Source: Aliivibrio sifiae (GTDB lineage: Bacteria > Pseudomonadota > Gammaproteobacteria > Enterobacterales > Vibrionaceae). From it: 58,279 nucleotides of DNA. Below the pieces are notes generated by a model. The model did not search any database. It was given only the letters and a program-made list of their open reading frames with translations, and was not told the origin of the DNA. Shown piece by piece: positions 1 to 8,642 of this stretch (positions are counted from its first letter, which is position 1; every line of letters starts with the position of its first letter). The stretch lies in contig NZ_MSCP01000001.1 of the NCBI RefSeq assembly GCF_002954715.1, positions 1,943,415 to 2,001,693 of the forward strand, in the 5' to 3' direction. A program made the position numbers and the translations under genes.

Positions 1-136
1 GGATCCTTCCTCCTGCTTTAAAATAGTCATCCGCTGATTTTTGGCGGCGTGCAAAGTAAACACCCACCGCCATAATTGCCGCTAAATAGACAAAAAGAGC
101 GATGTAATTTAATGTACCAAATGATTGTGCTTCCAT
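1..136 (-). CDS. Sodium:solute symporter, probable sialic acid transporter (N-terminal part only)
   Basis: This gene runs off the window edge, so only about 45 N-terminal residues are visible. It starts with ATG at 136, with an AAGGT ribosome-binding site upstream. The visible part reads MEAQSFGTLNYIALFVYLAA, continues into a hydrophobic first membrane segment, and reaches an ARRQKSADDYFKAGGR stretch typical of the start of SSS-family symporters. It closely resembles SiaT-type Na+/sialate symporters as I remember them. It lies 59 bp downstream of nanK on the same strand, so it is probably the last visible gene of a nanE-nanK-transporter operon. The substrate is inferred from this context. Confidence 0.8.
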   Translation of the reverse strand, partial: MEAQSFGTLNYIALFVYLAAIMAVGVYFARRQKSADDYFKAGGRI

Positions 137-195
137 TCGAATATACCTTGTATAATTTTTGTAGGGTTAAGTTTCTGTTTCTTATAAATTCTTAT

Positions 196-1071
196 TCAAT
201 TTGTTGTGCTAGCCCAATGAGCAACGCCAATCAATCCAGCATCAGCGCCACAACGAGCAGACTGAACCTTAGTTTGATAAGGAGAAGGTTGTTGCGCTAA
301 ATAATGCTGTACGCGATCTAAATAATGAGGAGCAAGACCAACGCTGCCACCTAAAGTAACCAATTCAATGTCTAGAACCATTTTTAAATCGGCAATTAAA
401 TGAGCGATAGCCCTTGCGGAGCGATTAACGATATCTATTGCATTTGGATCATTTTGAGAGAAATATTTAAAGACTATTTCACCTGTACAGTCATCCCCAA
501 AAAATGTTTTTCCGGCTTGTCCTATTGCTGTTCCTGAAGCAATGCTTTCAACACAACCTCTTCGCCCACAGCCACATATTGGCCCATTAGGATCTGCAAG
601 CGTGTGCCCTGCATGACCAGCGATGCCATTAGCGCCAATAAGCAAATCATTATTAATAACAACGCCTGCCCCGACTCCCGTAGATACGGTAATAAAAGCC
701 ATATTGACTCTATTTAACTCAAGAGTTTGGTACTCTGCCCACGCCGCAGCTTGTGCATCGTTAATCACTGTTGTTGGTTTTTTAGAGATAGCTTCAATCA
801 CAGAACGAAGTGGGTAATTATTTAACCCTCCAAGATTACGTGGATTTAACGCAGTAAGTATCCCGTCATTAATGATCCCTGTAGATGCCACAGCAACTGT
901 TGATACCTCATTTAAGAATGGAGTCAGCAGTTGTTTTAATGCGCTATCCATCTCTTTAGGGTTAGTCGATGATGGGGTAGATATTTGATGGCGACGTAGC
1001 ACTTTTCCAGATTCAACAACCGCTGCTGCTATCTTAGTTCCACCAATATCGACCGCTAAACAAGAACTCAT
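196..1071 (-). CDS. nanK: N-acetylmannosamine kinase (ROK family)
   Basis: Phosphorylates ManNAc to ManNAc-6-phosphate, the second step of cytoplasmic sialic acid breakdown. The 291-residue protein has the ROK layout. An ATP-binding DIGGTK motif lies at residues 8-13, the catalytic-base region VINDAQAA at about 102-109 (Asp105), and a TVSTGVGAG phosphate loop near 128. The zinc site is formed by the GHAGH segment (His156) and CGCGRRGC (Cys166, Cys168, Cys173). Its ATG overlaps the nanE stop by 4 bp, which indicates translational coupling. The nan context separates it from glucokinase or NagK, which share the fold. Confidence 0.93.
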   Translation of the reverse strand: MSSCLAVDIGGTKIAAAVVESGKVLRRHQISTPSSTNPKEMDSALKQLLTPFLNEVSTVAVASTGIINDGILTALNPRNLGGLNNYPLRSVIEAISKKPTTVINDAQAAAWAEYQTLELNRVNMAFITVSTGVGAGVVINNDLLIGANGIAGHAGHTLADPNGPICGCGRRGCVESIASGTAIGQAGKTFFGDDCTGEIVFKYFSQNDPNAIDIVNRSARAIAHLIADLKMVLDIELVTLGGSVGLAPHYLDRVQHYLAQQPSPYQTKVQSARCGADAGLIGVAHWASTTN

Positions 1072-1775
1072 GCGATGTCCTTAATGGTATTTTGTTTACC
1101 AAGTTCAACTTCTGCTTTAAACCAATCACAAATATGTTCAATCCGAGTAATCGCAGAACCAACAGTGACACAAGATGCACCTGCTTCAATTGCTTCTCGA
1201 GCCAGTCGAGGGGAATTAAAACGCCCTTCCGCCATAACAAAACACCCTTGGCTTGCAAGCTGTTGAATGAATGGAAAGTCCGGTTCTGTGGGAGTAATTG
1301 GAGTTGTATATCCAGATAATGTTGTTCCTATAATCTCTACGCCAAGATCATGACAAAACATACCTTCCTCATAAGTTGAAGAATCCGCCATAACTAAACA
1401 ACCTAAGCTGTGTATTTTTCTAACTAACTCTTCTACGGATATAGGACGAGGTCGATGAGTTGCATCAATAGCAATAATGTCAGCCCCCGCTTCTTTTAAT
1501 GCGATAACATCTTCTATAAAAGGGGTAATTCGTACCTCTGAATCAATTAAATCTCGTTTAACAATACCAATAATAGGCACAGAGACATGAGGCCTCACCG
1601 CTTTTAAATTATCAATGCCTTCAATTCTTAAACCAACAGCACCGCCTTCAACACTTGCCATTGCCATTGCAGCAATGATTTCAGGAGTATCCATAGGTCC
1701 ATCATCAACAGGTTGACATGATGAAACGAAACCTTGCGATAATGCATTCAGTGTTTTGTTGATATTGCTTCCCAT
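1068..1775 (-). CDS. nanE: N-acetylmannosamine-6-phosphate 2-epimerase
   Basis: Converts ManNAc-6-P to GlcNAc-6-P, which links sialate breakdown to NagA. This is a 235-residue single-domain TIM-barrel protein. Family motifs are visible: PIIGIVKRD with the catalytic lysine, [31 protein letters not shown] with the catalytic glutamate, and [11 protein letters not shown] near the phosphate site. The ATG at 1775 is chosen because GGAG sits 9 nt before it. A TTG at 1790 would add five residues but overlaps that ribosome-binding site. It is first in the leftward operon and shares its upstream region with divergent nagA. Confidence 0.94.
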   Translation of the reverse strand: MGSNINKTLNALSQGFVSSCQPVDDGPMDTPEIIAAMAMASVEGGAVGLRIEGIDNLKAVRPHVSVPIIGIVKRDLIDSEVRITPFIEDVIALKEAGADIIAIDATHRPRPISVEELVRKIHSLGCLVMADSSTYEEGMFCHDLGVEIIGTTLSGYTTPITPTEPDFPFIQQLASQGCFVMAEGRFNSPRLAREAIEAGASCVTVGSAITRIEHICDWFKAEVELGKQNTIKDIA

Positions 1776-1831
1776 AAAGCCAAACTCCAAATTTCACAAC
1801 AGTACAATAGTATTGCTCCAATATATATTTA

Positions 1832-1846
1832 TGGAGTTATACTTCA
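1832..1846. promoter_or_regulatory. NanR-type operator candidate upstream of nanE
   Basis: The sequence TGGAGTTATACTTCA is an imperfect inverted repeat. Its reverse complement, TGAAGTATAACTCCA, matches the consensus of four other sites in this locus (1974, 4191, 4331, 4380). It lies 57 bp upstream of the nanE start. The match is seen directly; binding by the adjacent RpiR-type regulator is inferred. Confidence 0.6.
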
Positions 1847-1923
1847 ATAACAAGATGTAAAAATGGAGATCTAGATCTACTAAAAAAGCAAACAACACCA
1901 ACCAATAAGAACAAAACCCTTGG

Positions 1924-1971
1924 TTTATATTGATTGAAAAACAACATTACTGTATTTTCAATCAATATAAA
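1924..1971. repeat. Perfect 17-bp inverted repeat between nanE and nagA
   Basis: The arms TTTATATTGATTGAAAA (1924-1940) and TTTTCAATCAATATAAA (1955-1971) are exact reverse complements separated by 14 bp. The repeat sits between two divergent genes, so it is not a simple terminator for either of them. It ends 3 bp before another operator-like motif. It could be an operator for a dimeric regulator or a leader hairpin in the nagA transcript. Confidence 0.6.
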
Positions 1972-1973
1972 TT

Positions 1974-1988
1974 CGGAGCTTAACTCCA
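1974..1988. promoter_or_regulatory. NanR-type operator candidate upstream of nagA
   Basis: CGGAGCTTAACTCCA is an inverted repeat with arms GGAG and CTCC that matches the TGAAGTnTAACTCCA pattern in its right half. It lies 35 bp before the nagA ATG, where a repressor could block transcription. The assignment rests on similarity to the other copies. Confidence 0.5.
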
Positions 1989-2023
1989 AGTTATAACTAC
2001 AAATTGATTGCATAGGTAAAATA

Positions 2024-3184
2024 ATGAACAGAGAAAATACTCACGATAATCATTATATGATTACTAACGTTAATCTTTTTAACGGTCAAAAAATAGAAGA
2101 AAAACAAGCAATTATTATAAAGAACGATACTATTTCATCCGTTATTTCAATGGACGAAGCATGTAATTTATCTCTCCAGACCATTGACGGTAATGGTGCC
2201 TTAGCAACATCTGGCTTTATTGATATTCAATTAAACGGTTGTGGCGGAGTATTATTAAATACCGATATTTCTCTTTCTACCTTAGCCACAATGAATAAAA
2301 CAAATCTAATGTATGGTACGACTCAATACCTTCCGACGTTAATCACCAGTACAGAGAAAGATTTGCACAACACATTAATGATGATGGCTGATTTTAAAGA
2401 AGCGGAGCAAAAAGGCATTCTAGGACTACACCTTGAAGGTCCTTTCATTAGCATAGAAAAAAAAGGCGCACATCAAGCTCAATATATTCGAGAATTAGAT
2501 TTAGAAACCGCCCAACTACTTGCTAAAAATAGCGCCTCTATAAAGGTAATTACAATTGCACCTGAACATATTTCTCAAGAGGTTTTAGATTGTTTAACGG
2601 ATGCTGACATTACCGTTTCTATTGGACATACCAATGCTACCTATGAAGAAGTTAATACAAAGTCAGGTCTTACAATGGCAACGCATCTATACAATGCAAT
2701 GACCCCTCTTGGATCAAGAGAGCCCGGTGTAGTTGGCTATATTTTCGATCAAAAGCCTCATGCAGGGATCATTGTTGATGGTATTCATGCATCTTATCCA
2801 TCTGTTCGAATTGCTCATCAACAGCTAAAAGAAAAACTCTTTTTAGTGACGGATGCGGTTACTCCAGCAGGAACCGATTTAACTGAATTTGATATGGCAG
2901 GAACACAAGCTTTTGTTACTGATGGTAAATGTCATTATGAAGATGGCACAATTGCTGGTGCTGCCATCACCATGATTGATGGGGTAAAAAATCTCATTAA
3001 TCATGTGGGATTATCAAGAGAAGAAGCGTTAAGAATGGCAAGTTTGTATCCTGCTCAAGCGTTAAAAATAGATAATGAATATGGTCAATTAAAAGAAAAC
3101 TATAAAGCTAACATTACGCTGCTTGATAAAAATAATGACGTTACGGCTACAATCCAAATGGGTAAAGTAGCGTATCAAAAATAA
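2024..3184 (+). CDS. nagA: N-acetylglucosamine-6-phosphate deacetylase
   Basis: Removes acetate from GlcNAc-6-P to give GlcN-6-P, the step after NanE. The 386-residue amidohydrolase-fold protein shows HLEGPF at 136-141 (Glu138 as metal ligand), GHTNATYEE with His202, THLYNAM with His221, VDGIHA with His255 and LVTDAV with the catalytic Asp287. The length is normal for NagA. The ATG at 2024 has only a weak AGG-type ribosome-binding site; another in-frame ATG at 2057 would trim 11 residues and cannot be excluded. It is divergent from nanE and placed within the nan locus, so it probably serves sialate breakdown. A separate nag locus may carry a second copy elsewhere. Confidence 0.93.
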   Translation: MNRENTHDNHYMITNVNLFNGQKIEEKQAIIIKNDTISSVISMDEACNLSLQTIDGNGALATSGFIDIQLNGCGGVLLNTDISLSTLATMNKTNLMYGTTQYLPTLITSTEKDLHNTLMMMADFKEAEQKGILGLHLEGPFISIEKKGAHQAQYIRELDLETAQLLAKNSASIKVITIAPEHISQEVLDCLTDADITVSIGHTNATYEEVNTKSGLTMATHLYNAMTPLGSREPGVVGYIFDQKPHAGIIVDGIHASYPSVRIAHQQLKEKLFLVTDAVTPAGTDLTEFDMAGTQAFVTDGKCHYEDGTIAGAAITMIDGVKNLINHVGLSREEALRMASLYPAQALKIDNEYGQLKENYKANITLLDKNNDVTATIQMGKVAYQK

Positions 3185-3188
3185 AAAA

Positions 3189-3221
3189 TAGGCAGTGAAT
3201 ATGCTTTATATTCACTGCCTA
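3189..3221. terminator. Bidirectional terminator between nagA and nanR
   Basis: A perfect 13-bp stem (TAGGCAGTGAATA and its complement) with a 7-nt loop is flanked by an A-run on the left and a T-rich stretch on the right. It sits in the short gap between convergent genes. Confidence 0.85.
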
Positions 3222-3248
3222 ATTTGTTATTTGAAAGCCAATTATCAA

Positions 3249-4127
3249 TTATGACTGGTTAGAAAGCGCTTCCGTTGTTTTTAACTTATTGGCTTTCGAT
3301 CCACTGATATCACGTTTGACCAATAACGTATAAATCAAATCCAATACAAATAGTTGAGAGATCTTAGTGCCAATCGAGTCACCTTGAAGCTGCCCCTGCC
3401 TATTTCCATTTACTAATACATAATCAGAAAACTTAGTGATATCTGAGCGAGGATTATGAGTGATTGCGATTGTTGTCGCCCCATTCTCTTTTGCTAAGCG
3501 TAATGCTTTAGTTGTTTCCACGGAGTTACCAGAATGGCTAAGACCTACCGCAAAATCTCCAGGCTGCATTAACGATGATTTAATATACATAAAATGGTTA
3601 TTAGTAAATGCATCCACATTCAAACCAATTCGCATAAATTTATGCTTTGCACTTTCGGCTGTTAAGCCAGATGAACCCACACCAAAAAAGTAAATTGCTT
3701 TCGCATCTTTTAACGCTTCAGACACCGATTCCAAAGATTGAAAATTAAGAAGGTTCATGGTTTCAGACAACACGCTTTCAATGGTTGACTGAAGCTTATG
3801 CCCTATCACTTCTGCATTATCTTCTGCGGTTACATCAGTATCAAAAATCTCCTTCTCTCTGCCCTGAAGATTAGAGACCTCAATCGCCAGTTCCATTTTG
3901 AAATCTTGATAGCCTTTAAAGCCTAATGTACGACAAAAACGAATAATGGTCGCATCACCGGCATTAACGATCTGTGATAATTCCGCAATTGAATGCTTAC
4001 TCACTTGAGTAGCATTAGACATAACATAATCAGCAATACGTTTTGAAGACGGAGTTAGACTATTATAAAGACTGCCTATAGTATCGATGATGTTGCCCGC
4101 TTTTATTTGAATATTGTGGTTGGACAT
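3249..4127 (-). CDS. nanR: RpiR-family transcriptional regulator of sialate catabolism
   Basis: This 292-residue protein has an N-terminal RpiR-type helix-turn-helix (about residues 10-85, including SIAELSQIVNAGDATIIRFCRTLGFKGYQDFK). A C-terminal SIS sugar-phosphate-binding domain follows, with YFFGVGSSGLTAESAKHKF and SHSGNSVETTKALRLAKENGA. Vibrio NanR proteins of this type are known to sense ManNAc-6-P, and the same ligand is inferred here. It is divergent from nanA, with operator-like repeats in the shared upstream region, which fits control of nanA, nanEK, nagA and itself. Confidence 0.88.
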   Translation of the reverse strand: MSNHNIQIKAGNIIDTIGSLYNSLTPSSKRIADYVMSNATQVSKHSIAELSQIVNAGDATIIRFCRTLGFKGYQDFKMELAIEVSNLQGREKEIFDTDVTAEDNAEVIGHKLQSTIESVLSETMNLLNFQSLESVSEALKDAKAIYFFGVGSSGLTAESAKHKFMRIGLNVDAFTNNHFMYIKSSLMQPGDFAVGLSHSGNSVETTKALRLAKENGATTIAITHNPRSDITKFSDYVLVNGNRQGQLQGDSIGTKISQLFVLDLIYTLLVKRDISGSKANKLKTTEALSNQS

Positions 4128-4190
4128 CAGTTAATAATCCTTGAATAAAACACTCTACTCATTCCATTCTGTCACGCCACTCTTATTTTG

Positions 4191-4205
4191 TGAAGTGTAA
4201 CTCCA
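4191..4205. promoter_or_regulatory. NanR-type operator candidate upstream of nanR
   Basis: TGAAGTGTAACTCCA has arms TGAAGT and ACTCCA around a 3-bp spacer, matching the locus consensus. It is 63 bp upstream of the nanR start, which suggests autoregulation. Confidence 0.6.
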
Positions 4206-4330
4206 TAATTATTATTCCTCTTTATCCACACTAAAAAGGATAAAATCGGCGCATATAAAATTATTTCGATCTAATTTTCCCCTTACAGATCACATTTACG
4301 GCATCGAAGTATGATTTTCATATTGCTAAA

Positions 4331-4394
4331 TGAAACTTTACTCCATAAGATTAGTTTAACTCCAATATTGATACTTAAATGAAGTATAACTTCA
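4331..4394. promoter_or_regulatory. Cluster of NanR-type operator candidates upstream of nanA
   Basis: Three related 15-mers occur here: TGAAACTTTACTCCA (4331-4345), a weaker half-conserved copy ending TTTAACTCCA (4350-4364), and the near-palindrome TGAAGTATAACTTCA (4380-4394). The last lies 24 bp before the nanA ATG and is the best symmetric copy in the locus. Repressor binding is inferred. Confidence 0.6.
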
Positions 4395-4418
4395 TAAAAG
4401 TAAACTAACGAGGCTTAA

Positions 4419-5312
4419 ATGAAAAAGTTAACCGGTTTAATTGCTGCCCCACATACACCTTTTGATTCTTCAAATAACGTAAATTTTGAAGAGATTGATA
4501 AAATCGCCAAGCACTTAATCAAAGATGGCGTAAAAGGCATTTATGTATGTGGTACAACGGGTGAAGGCATTCACTGCAGTGTTGAAGAGCGTAAAGCCAT
4601 CGCTGAGCGTTGGGTAAGCGCTTCTAATAATCAATTAGATATCATTGTACATACAGGCGCATTAAGCATTGTTGATACGCTAGAGCTTACACGCCATGCA
4701 GATACACTAGATATTTTAGCGACATCTGCAATTGGTCCATGTTTCTTCAAACCAGGTAGCGTTGCTGACTTAGTTGAATATTGTGCAACGATTGCTGCTG
4801 CAGCACCATCAAAAGGCTTCTACTACTATCACTCTGGTATGTCTGGTGTGAATTTAAATATGGAAGAGTTTTTAATCCAAGCTGATAAACGTATTCCTAA
4901 TTTATCAGGTCTTAAATTTAACAGTGGTGATTTGTACGAATACCAACGTTGTCTTCGTGCTTGCGATGGTAAATTTGATGTTCCATTTGGTGTTGATGAA
5001 CATCTACCAGGTGCATTAGCCGTTGGCGCAAAAAGCGCAGTAGGCAGTACTTATAACTACGCCGCTCCTCACTTCAATTCAATCATCGATGCGTTTAATC
5101 GTGGTGATCAAGAAGCGGTATTTAATAAGATGACAAATGTTATTGAGCTTATTCGTGTCTTAGTTGATTTCGGTGGTGTAGCTGCAGGTAAAGTTGCGAT
5201 GGAGCTTCATGATATTAATGCTGGAGACCCTCGTTTACCGTTAATGCCATTAAGTCCAGAACAAAAAGCAACTGTAGTAGAAAGAATGCGTGCTGCGAAT
5301 TTCCTTAAATAA
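4419..5312 (+). CDS. nanA: N-acetylneuraminate lyase
   Basis: A class I aldolase that cleaves Neu5Ac to ManNAc and pyruvate, the first committed step of sialate use. The 297 residues match the family length. Visible motifs are GTTGEG at 45-50 for substrate carboxylate binding, the YYYH segment at 135-138 with the catalytic tyrosine at about 137, and LSGLKFNSG with the Schiff-base lysine at 166. An AGG ribosome-binding site precedes the ATG. It is monocistronic between the operator cluster and a strong terminator. DHDPS-family relatives share the fold, but the GMSGVNLN segment and nan context favour NanA. Confidence 0.95.
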   Translation: MKKLTGLIAAPHTPFDSSNNVNFEEIDKIAKHLIKDGVKGIYVCGTTGEGIHCSVEERKAIAERWVSASNNQLDIIVHTGALSIVDTLELTRHADTLDILATSAIGPCFFKPGSVADLVEYCATIAAAAPSKGFYYYHSGMSGVNLNMEEFLIQADKRIPNLSGLKFNSGDLYEYQRCLRACDGKFDVPFGVDEHLPGALAVGAKSAVGSTYNYAAPHFNSIIDAFNRGDQEAVFNKMTNVIELIRVLVDFGGVAAGKVAMELHDINAGDPRLPLMPLSPEQKATVVERMRAANFLK

Positions 5313-5348
5313 GAAATAAGTTAACAACACACTCATCATTTAGCTCCT

Positions 5349-5387
5349 AAGCTGAAAAACTCCCCCCTAAGTTTTTCAGCTTTTTTT
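5349..5387 (+). terminator. Rho-independent terminator of nanA
   Basis: A 13-bp perfect stem, AAGCTGAAAAACT with its complement at 5370-5382, has an 8-nt C-rich loop and a seven-T tail. It lies 37 bp after the nanA stop. Confidence 0.92.
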
Positions 5388-5454
5388 GATCTAGGTTTTC
5401 CCTTTTTCAACGTGTAAACTTCATGATAGTTATCATTTTAAAATGGAAAGTCTA

Positions 5455-5661
5455 ATGAAAGTATATGATTGTTGTGAGATGGTTCGTGAGTTGTATTCAT
5501 TAATTGGTAGTGGCGATCAGGGCTACATCCCTCAAGCGATTACTTGTGCTGTTAAATCACTAAATGATATTGCCGCTGACGAAGCGCTTCCAAAAGCAAC
5601 TCGTGAAAAAGCCGCATTTGCCGCTGCAAATTTATTAATTTCTGATTTTGAGGATGAGTAA
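5455..5661 (+). CDS. yaeP: YaeP family protein (UPF0253)
   Basis: A 68-residue protein of unknown function that matches the YaeP family along its length. The [12 protein letters not shown] segment and the tail [17 protein letters not shown] are diagnostic. The start at 5455 is preferred over the in-frame ATG at 5443 because a GGAAAG ribosome-binding site sits just before it and because family members start with MKVY or an equivalent. It overlaps the next gene by 1 bp, so the two are probably co-translated. Confidence 0.85.
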   Translation: MKVYDCCEMVRELYSLIGSGDQGYIPQAITCAVKSLNDIAADEALPKATREKAAFAAANLLISDFEDE

Positions 5662-5849
5662 TGACACCTGAAAAAGTAGCTACGATGGATCCAATTATGT
5701 TGATGAGTATCGTTAACATGAAAATCCGCGATGAATTTGGAGACCTTCATTGCTTAGTGAGGTTCTATGAACTAGATCAGGATGTATTAGTTAAACGATT
5801 AGCTGAAGCGGGCTTTGAATATTTAGAAGACGCAAAACAATTTAGATAA
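5661..5849 (+). CDS. DUF4250 domain protein
   Basis: A 62-residue protein whose MDPIMLMSIVNMKIRDEFGDL segment and conserved C-terminal half fit the DUF4250 family as I recall it. No function is known. The ATG overlaps the last base of the yaeP stop. There is no signal peptide or membrane segment, and the charged helical composition suggests a small cytoplasmic protein. A terminator begins 6 bp after the stop. Confidence 0.7.
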   Translation: MTPEKVATMDPIMLMSIVNMKIRDEFGDLHCLVRFYELDQDVLVKRLAEAGFEYLEDAKQFR

Positions 5850-5854
5850 AAAAT

Positions 5855-5888
5855 AAAATAAGAGGGAAATATATTTCCCTCTTATTTT
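5855..5888 (+). terminator. Terminator after the yaeP pair
   Basis: An almost continuous palindrome (AAAATAAGAGGGAAAT and its complement) with a tiny AT loop is followed by T residues. It lies immediately after the DUF4250 stop codon. Confidence 0.85.
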
Positions 5889-5889
5889 T

Positions 5890-6331
5890 ATCCCGGTAAT
5901 AATTTCTAACAAACCTTCTCTCTGTAAATAAACAATTTAAAAAATAATATTCATTATTAATAAATAAAAAACACAACATAATATAAAAAGAGACATTGGT
6001 CCCATCCTATTTTTATAAAAAAATACTTTTTAGCTTATTTAAACACATCGGAACAGTGATATTTATTCCACTTTAAAAATAAGAACCGAACCAATTTCAA
6101 AACCATAAAAAACAATAAGTTAAAATTAAAAGCCACAATTTAATTACAATAAAACGTCAATATTTTTCATATTTAATATAACAAATAAAGCATAGAAACA
6201 CTTTGTTACATTTATAAAATCAGTACTTTTAAATATCCATGATAATTTCATTTTCTTTATACGCACCGTTAATTAAGTGTCACTCAACCATTTAATTAAT
6301 AGATTACCCACCAATTAAAAGTGAATTATGT
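5890..6331 (+). promoter_or_regulatory. AT-rich upstream region of the first GH18 gene
   Basis: About 440 bp without a gene and very AT-rich. The only signal found is near its end: a TATACG -10-like hexamer (6258-6263) followed by TAATTAAGTGTC (6270-6281). That 12-mer recurs upstream of the second GH18 gene. A short AGTG-T-CACT palindrome overlaps it at 6276-6284. Nothing else recognisable was seen. Confidence 0.4.
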
Positions 6332-8527
6332 ATGGCATTACTAAAAAATAAAATGAAGCTAAACACTATTGCATTAGCATTATTAGGAGCAGGTTTCTCT
6401 GTTCAATCTCACGCAAATGATATGACAAACCCTGATGGCGGTATTGTTGTTGGTTATTGGCATAACTGGTGTGATGGTCGTGGTTATCAAGCTGGTAATG
6501 CGCCTTGCATGACCCTGAAAGAAACAAATCCAATGTATAACGTGGTTGATGTGTCTTTCATGAAAGTTTACGACACAACTGAAGGCCGCATTCCAACTTT
6601 TCGCCTTGATCCAACAGTAGGCTTAAGTGAAGCCGAATTTATCGAACAAATTAAAGAATTAAATACTCAAGGTCGCTCAGTATTAATTGCTCTTGGCGGT
6701 GCAGACGCTCATATCGAATTAAAACGTGGCGATGAAACCCCATTTGCAGAAGAAATTATTCGCCTTGTTGAAGTATATGGCTTTGATGGTTTAGATATTG
6801 ATTTAGAGCAAGCAGCAGTAACAGCAGCAGATAACCAATGGGTTATTCCTGAAGCATTAAAAATAGTGAAAGATCATTATCGAGCACAAGGAAAAAATTT
6901 CCTGATTACTATGGCTCCTGAATTCCCTTACCTTAAATCTGGTGACAAATACGTTCCTTACCTTGAACGCTTAGAAGGGTATTACGACTGGATTAACCCA
7001 CAGTTCTACAACCAAGGCGGCGATGGTATTTGGGTCGAGGAAGAAAATGCTTGGATCACACAAAACAGCGATGCAATGAAAGAAAAATTTATCTTCTACA
7101 TCTCTGATTCATTGATCAACGGTACTCGTGGCTTTCACAAAATCCCTCACGACAAACTTGTTTTTGGTATTCCAACCAACAACGATGCAGCTGCGACAGG
7201 TTTTGTTAAAGAACCTCAAGATCTTTACAACGCATTTGACGCCTTGAAACAACAAGGCCAGCCTTTACGTGGCGTAATGACTTGGTCGATTAACTGGGAT
7301 ATTGGTACTGATTCTGCAGGCACTCCATACAACAGCAGCTTTATTAATGCTTATGGTCCATATATTCACGGTCAAACACCACCGCCACCAGTGGTTGGTA
7401 AACCTGTATTTACGGGCTTAACAGATACACGAGTTCAGCACGGCACTGTATTTGATTCATTAGCGGGAGTAACCGCAATGGATAAAGAAGATGGCAATCT
7501 AACATCATCAATTACAGTTGAAGGCTCTGTAAATACACAAGTTCTTGGTGACAATGTACTTGCTTATAGCGTAACTGACTCTGATGGTAACGAAACAAAG
7601 CAAGCTCGTAATGTTGAAGTTTATAGTGCGCTTCCTGAATTGACCGGGGTTGCAAACACAACCATCAAAATAGGATCAAACTTTGACGCACTCTCTGGCG
7701 TAAAAGCAACAGATGCAGAAGATGGGGATTTAACGTCTCAAATCTCTATTGAAGGCTCTGTAGATACTTCTCTTACTGGTAAGTACACATTAACTTACTC
7801 AGTAAAAGACAGCGCAAACCAAACCACAACAGCAGAACGTATCATTACAGTAAGTGATGGTTCACAAATCTGTGTTAATCCATGGAAAGCAGACCAAGTT
7901 TACTTAACTGACGAAACAGTAAGTCATAACGGAAAAACATGGCAAGCAGGTTGGTGGACTCAAGGTGATGAGCCGGGAACCACTGGTGAATGGGGAGTTT
8001 GGAAACAAATTGGTGATAATGATTGTGGTGGTGTAACTCCTGAACCAGGCATTGAATTAACAGCAAAGATCACTGGTCTTAGCAATGAATATTCAGTGGT
8101 GAACTCTACGACTAACGTTACTTTTTCAATTACGACAAATGACACCGCTTCTGTAACCGTTGATATCATTGATCGCTTAGGTAACAACGTTGCCTCACAT
8201 TCAGCATCAATAACTGGTACTCAAGCTGTCTCTTTAACATTGGACAACGTTGACGTTGGGTATTACTCAATGCGTTTATTAGCATCAAACGCAGATGACT
8301 CTGTAGATGAGCGTTATAGTTTTAATCTTGTAGCTGACGATACAACACCACCAACAGATGTGCCAGCATATGAAGTAGGTAAAACCTACGCAGATGGTGA
8401 ACAAGTTCTAGGTTCTGATGGTAACATTTATCAATGCAAACCTTGGCCATACACACCATGGTGCTCAAGCGCTTCTTACGCTCCAGCCGAAAGCCAACAT
8501 TGGGCTGACGCTTGGGATAAGTTATAG
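6332..8527 (+). CDS. Secreted multidomain chitinase (GH18)
   Basis: Probably hydrolyses chitin outside the cell. The 731 residues begin with a Sec signal peptide (about 1-28, ending SHA-ND). The GH18 barrel (about 36-350) carries the catalytic DGLDIDLE (Asp152, Asp155, Asp157, Glu159), MAPEFPYL, PQFYNQGGDG and MTWSINWD. Next come two DUF5011-like Ig repeats (about 357-507), a CBM5/12 chitin-binding domain (about 513-563, with WQAGWWTQGDEPG), a region resembling GbpA domain 2 (about 572-667), and a C-terminal CBM73-like module (about 678-731, with YQCKPWPYTPWC). The start is uncertain: ATG 6332 has a poor ribosome-binding site, and ATG 6353 (MKLNTIAL) also leaves a good signal peptide. The gene is monocistronic. 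Confidence 0.92.
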   Translation: MALLKNKMKLNTIALALLGAGFSVQSHANDMTNPDGGIVVGYWHNWCDGRGYQAGNAPCMTLKETNPMYNVVDVSFMKVYDTTEGRIPTFRLDPTVGLSEAEFIEQIKELNTQGRSVLIALGGADAHIELKRGDETPFAEEIIRLVEVYGFDGLDIDLEQAAVTAADNQWVIPEALKIVKDHYRAQGKNFLITMAPEFPYLKSGDKYVPYLERLEGYYDWINPQFYNQGGDGIWVEEENAWITQNSDAMKEKFIFYISDSLINGTRGFHKIPHDKLVFGIPTNNDAAATGFVKEPQDLYNAFDALKQQGQPLRGVMTWSINWDIGTDSAGTPYNSSFINAYGPYIHGQTPPPPVVGKPVFTGLTDTRVQHGTVFDSLAGVTAMDKEDGNLTSSITVEGSVNTQVLGDNVLAYSVTDSDGNETKQARNVEVYSALPELTGVANTTIKIGSNFDALSGVKATDAEDGDLTSQISIEGSVDTSLTGKYTLTYSVKDSANQTTTAERIITVSDGSQICVNPWKADQVYLTDETVSHNGKTWQAGWWTQGDEPGTTGEWGVWKQIGDNDCGGVTPEPGIELTAKITGLSNEYSVVNSTTNVTFSITTNDTASVTVDIIDRLGNNVASHSASITGTQAVSLTLDNVDVGYYSMRLLASNADDSVDERYSFNLVADDTTPPTDVPAYEVGKTYADGEQVLGSDGNIYQCKPWPYTPWCSSASYAPAESQHWADAWDKL

Positions 8528-8579
8528 CGGTTTGACTCATTATATAAAGTCTTAATATATAGTTCAGGACAGACAATAA

Positions 8580-8607
8580 AAAAGCCAGCATATCAATGCT
8601 GGCTTTT
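8580..8607. terminator. Bidirectional terminator between chitinase and symporter genes
   Basis: The 11-bp perfect stem AAAAGCCAGCA / TGCTGGCTTTT has a 6-nt loop and lies between convergent genes. Confidence 0.9.
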
Positions 8608-8642
8608 ATCGTTAATTCATTTTGTTAACACAATAACCAATA

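Noticed and set aside
1867-1878. AGATCTAGATCT palindrome in the nanE-nagA gap
   Set aside because: Short and composed of two overlapping restriction-like words; no second copy or positional logic.
4260-4330. Possible CRP site between nanR and nanA (GATCACA words)
   Set aside because: Only half-sites are present without the TGTGA-N6-TCACA symmetry.
5532-5750. Minus-strand frame across yaeP and the DUF4250 gene
   Set aside because: The plus-strand pair has family matches, a one-base overlap and a terminator, so the antisense frame is a shadow.
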